The position numbers and the translations under genes are program-made. The notes under the pieces are model-generated. The model had not been told where the DNA came from. It was given only the letters and a program-made list of their open reading frames with translations, and did no database searches. From Pseudolabrys sp. (GTDB lineage Bacteria; Pseudomonadota; Alphaproteobacteria; Rhizobiales; Xanthobacteraceae), in contig JAFAQJ010000114.1 of NCBI GenBank assembly GCA_019246455.1, positions 1 through 7,982 of the forward strand: 7,982 bases of DNA, read 5' to 3'. Below, one piece after another: positions 7,451 to 7,982 of this stretch. Position 1 is the stretch's first letter; each line of letters begins with the position of its first letter.

Positions 7451-7903
7451 ATGACCGAGATCCTGTTCTATCATCTGCAGCACCAGCCGATCGAAAGGGT
7501 GCTGCCGACTTTGCTCGAAAAATCGATTGAGCGTGGCTGGAAGGTCGTGGTGCAGGGCTCATCGGAAGAGCGTATCGAAGCGCTCGATGCGCATCTGTGG
7601 ACCTATCGCGACGACGGGTTTTTGCCGCACGGCACCTGGCGCGAACCCGAGGTGGCGGCGCAGCCGGTGCTGCTCACGCCCAATGAGGGCAATCCGAATG
7701 GTGCCTCGGTGCGTTTTCTCATCGATGGCGCGCCGGTGCCGGCCGATGCCGCATCCTATGCCCGCATCGTTTTATTGTTCGATGGCGAGGACGAAGAAGC
7801 GCTCGCCGCGGCGCGCGAACGCTGGAGCGAGGCCAAGAGCGCCGGTTTCGACGCCACGTATTGGCAGATGGATGACAGCGGCCGGTGGGCGAAAAAGGCC
7901 TGA
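7451..7903 (+). CDS. holC: DNA polymerase III chi subunit (HolC)
   Basis: The chi subunit belongs to the clamp-loader side of the replicase and binds single-stranded-DNA-binding protein, linking polymerase III to SSB-coated template. I start at ATG 7451, giving 150 residues beginning MTEILFYHLQ, the usual family opening. A TTG at 7433 overlapping the pepA stop would add six residues and is less likely. Family-like features are the first strand at 3-9, the helix at 13-29 (ERVLPTLLEKSIERGW), the ALDAHLW...FLPHG region at 44-61, PVLLT at 72-76, RIVLLFD at 105-111 and the closing ...TYWQM at 136-140. No strong Shine-Dalgarno is seen, so translation may be coupled to pepA 14 nt upstream. The psi partner (HolD) of E. 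coli is generally not recognised in alphaproteobacteria, so this chi may act without it. In related rhizobia ndk often follows; the window ends too soon to show it. Confidence 0.94.
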   Translation: MTEILFYHLQHQPIERVLPTLLEKSIERGWKVVVQGSSEERIEALDAHLWTYRDDGFLPHGTWREPEVAAQPVLLTPNEGNPNGASVRFLIDGAPVPADAASYARIVLLFDGEDEEALAAARERWSEAKSAGFDATYWQMDDSGRWAKKA

Positions 7904-7913
7904 AAAACCGACG

Positions 7914-7956
7914 CGATCGGCCAATGGCCGATCGGCCAGCGGCCTATTAAGGTTTT
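7914..7956 (+). terminator. Possible terminator or palindromic element after holC
   Basis: Ten nt after the holC stop, CGATCGGCC (7914-7922) and GGCCGATCG (7926-7934) form a perfect 9-bp stem with a 3-nt loop. It overlaps a second 4-bp GGCC-AGC-GGCC hairpin (7934-7944). A short TTTT (7953-7956) follows about 8 nt later rather than directly, so this is at best a weak intrinsic terminator. It might instead be a chromosomal palindromic repeat or a pause before a downstream gene. Confidence 0.35.
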
Positions 7957-7982
7957 GCCGACAAAGCTTGTCCGACGCCCTA

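Noticed and set aside
6645..7562. A 305-codon open frame on the minus strand covering pepA and the holC start.
   Set aside because: It is antisense to the catalytic domain of PepA, has no family resemblance and no upstream signal; its composition is that of a shadow frame.

Overview
The window carries six protein genes on two divergent strands and looks like ordinary chromosome of an alphaproteobacterium, most likely a member of the Hyphomicrobiales (rhizobial order, Bradyrhizobium/Xanthobacteraceae-like). The grounds are the high GC content with G/C-rich third codon positions, the protein sequences, and the gene order. The genus is inferred from remembered family sequences and was not tested by a search. 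I saw no mobile element, tRNA, rRNA, CRISPR array or sign of recent transfer.

The left part (1-5579, minus strand) is a tightly packed run transcribed right to left: lptF, lptG, lptD, then a surA-like gene cut off by the left edge. Junctions are 7 nt (lptF-lptG), a 1-nt TAATG overlap (lptG-lptD) and 5 nt (lptD-surA), so a single transcript is likely. LptF and LptG are the inner-membrane permease pair that extracts lipopolysaccharide from the inner membrane. LptD is the outer-membrane translocon that receives it. SurA is the periplasmic chaperone that escorts outer-membrane proteins, including LptD, for folding. The operon thus joins both ends of the LPS bridge with the chaperone needed to build one of them.

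The middle (5580-5936) is a 357-nt divergent intergenic region. It has an AT-rich core suited to promoters for both directions and several short inverted repeats. I found no convincing gene in it.

The right part (5937-7903, plus strand) is pepA (M17 leucyl aminopeptidase, all catalytic residues present) followed 14 nt later by holC (DNA polymerase III chi subunit). Compact GC-rich palindromes that may end transcription follow holC. The divergent lptFG / pepA-holC layout matches that of Escherichia coli; here lptD-surA, which in E. coli sit at another locus, are joined to lptFG.

I found no evidence of a previously undescribed system. The items worth a second look are the merged gene neighbourhood, the cysteine pattern of LptD, the surA-like protein's poor parvulin region, and the inverted repeats in the two non-coding stretches.
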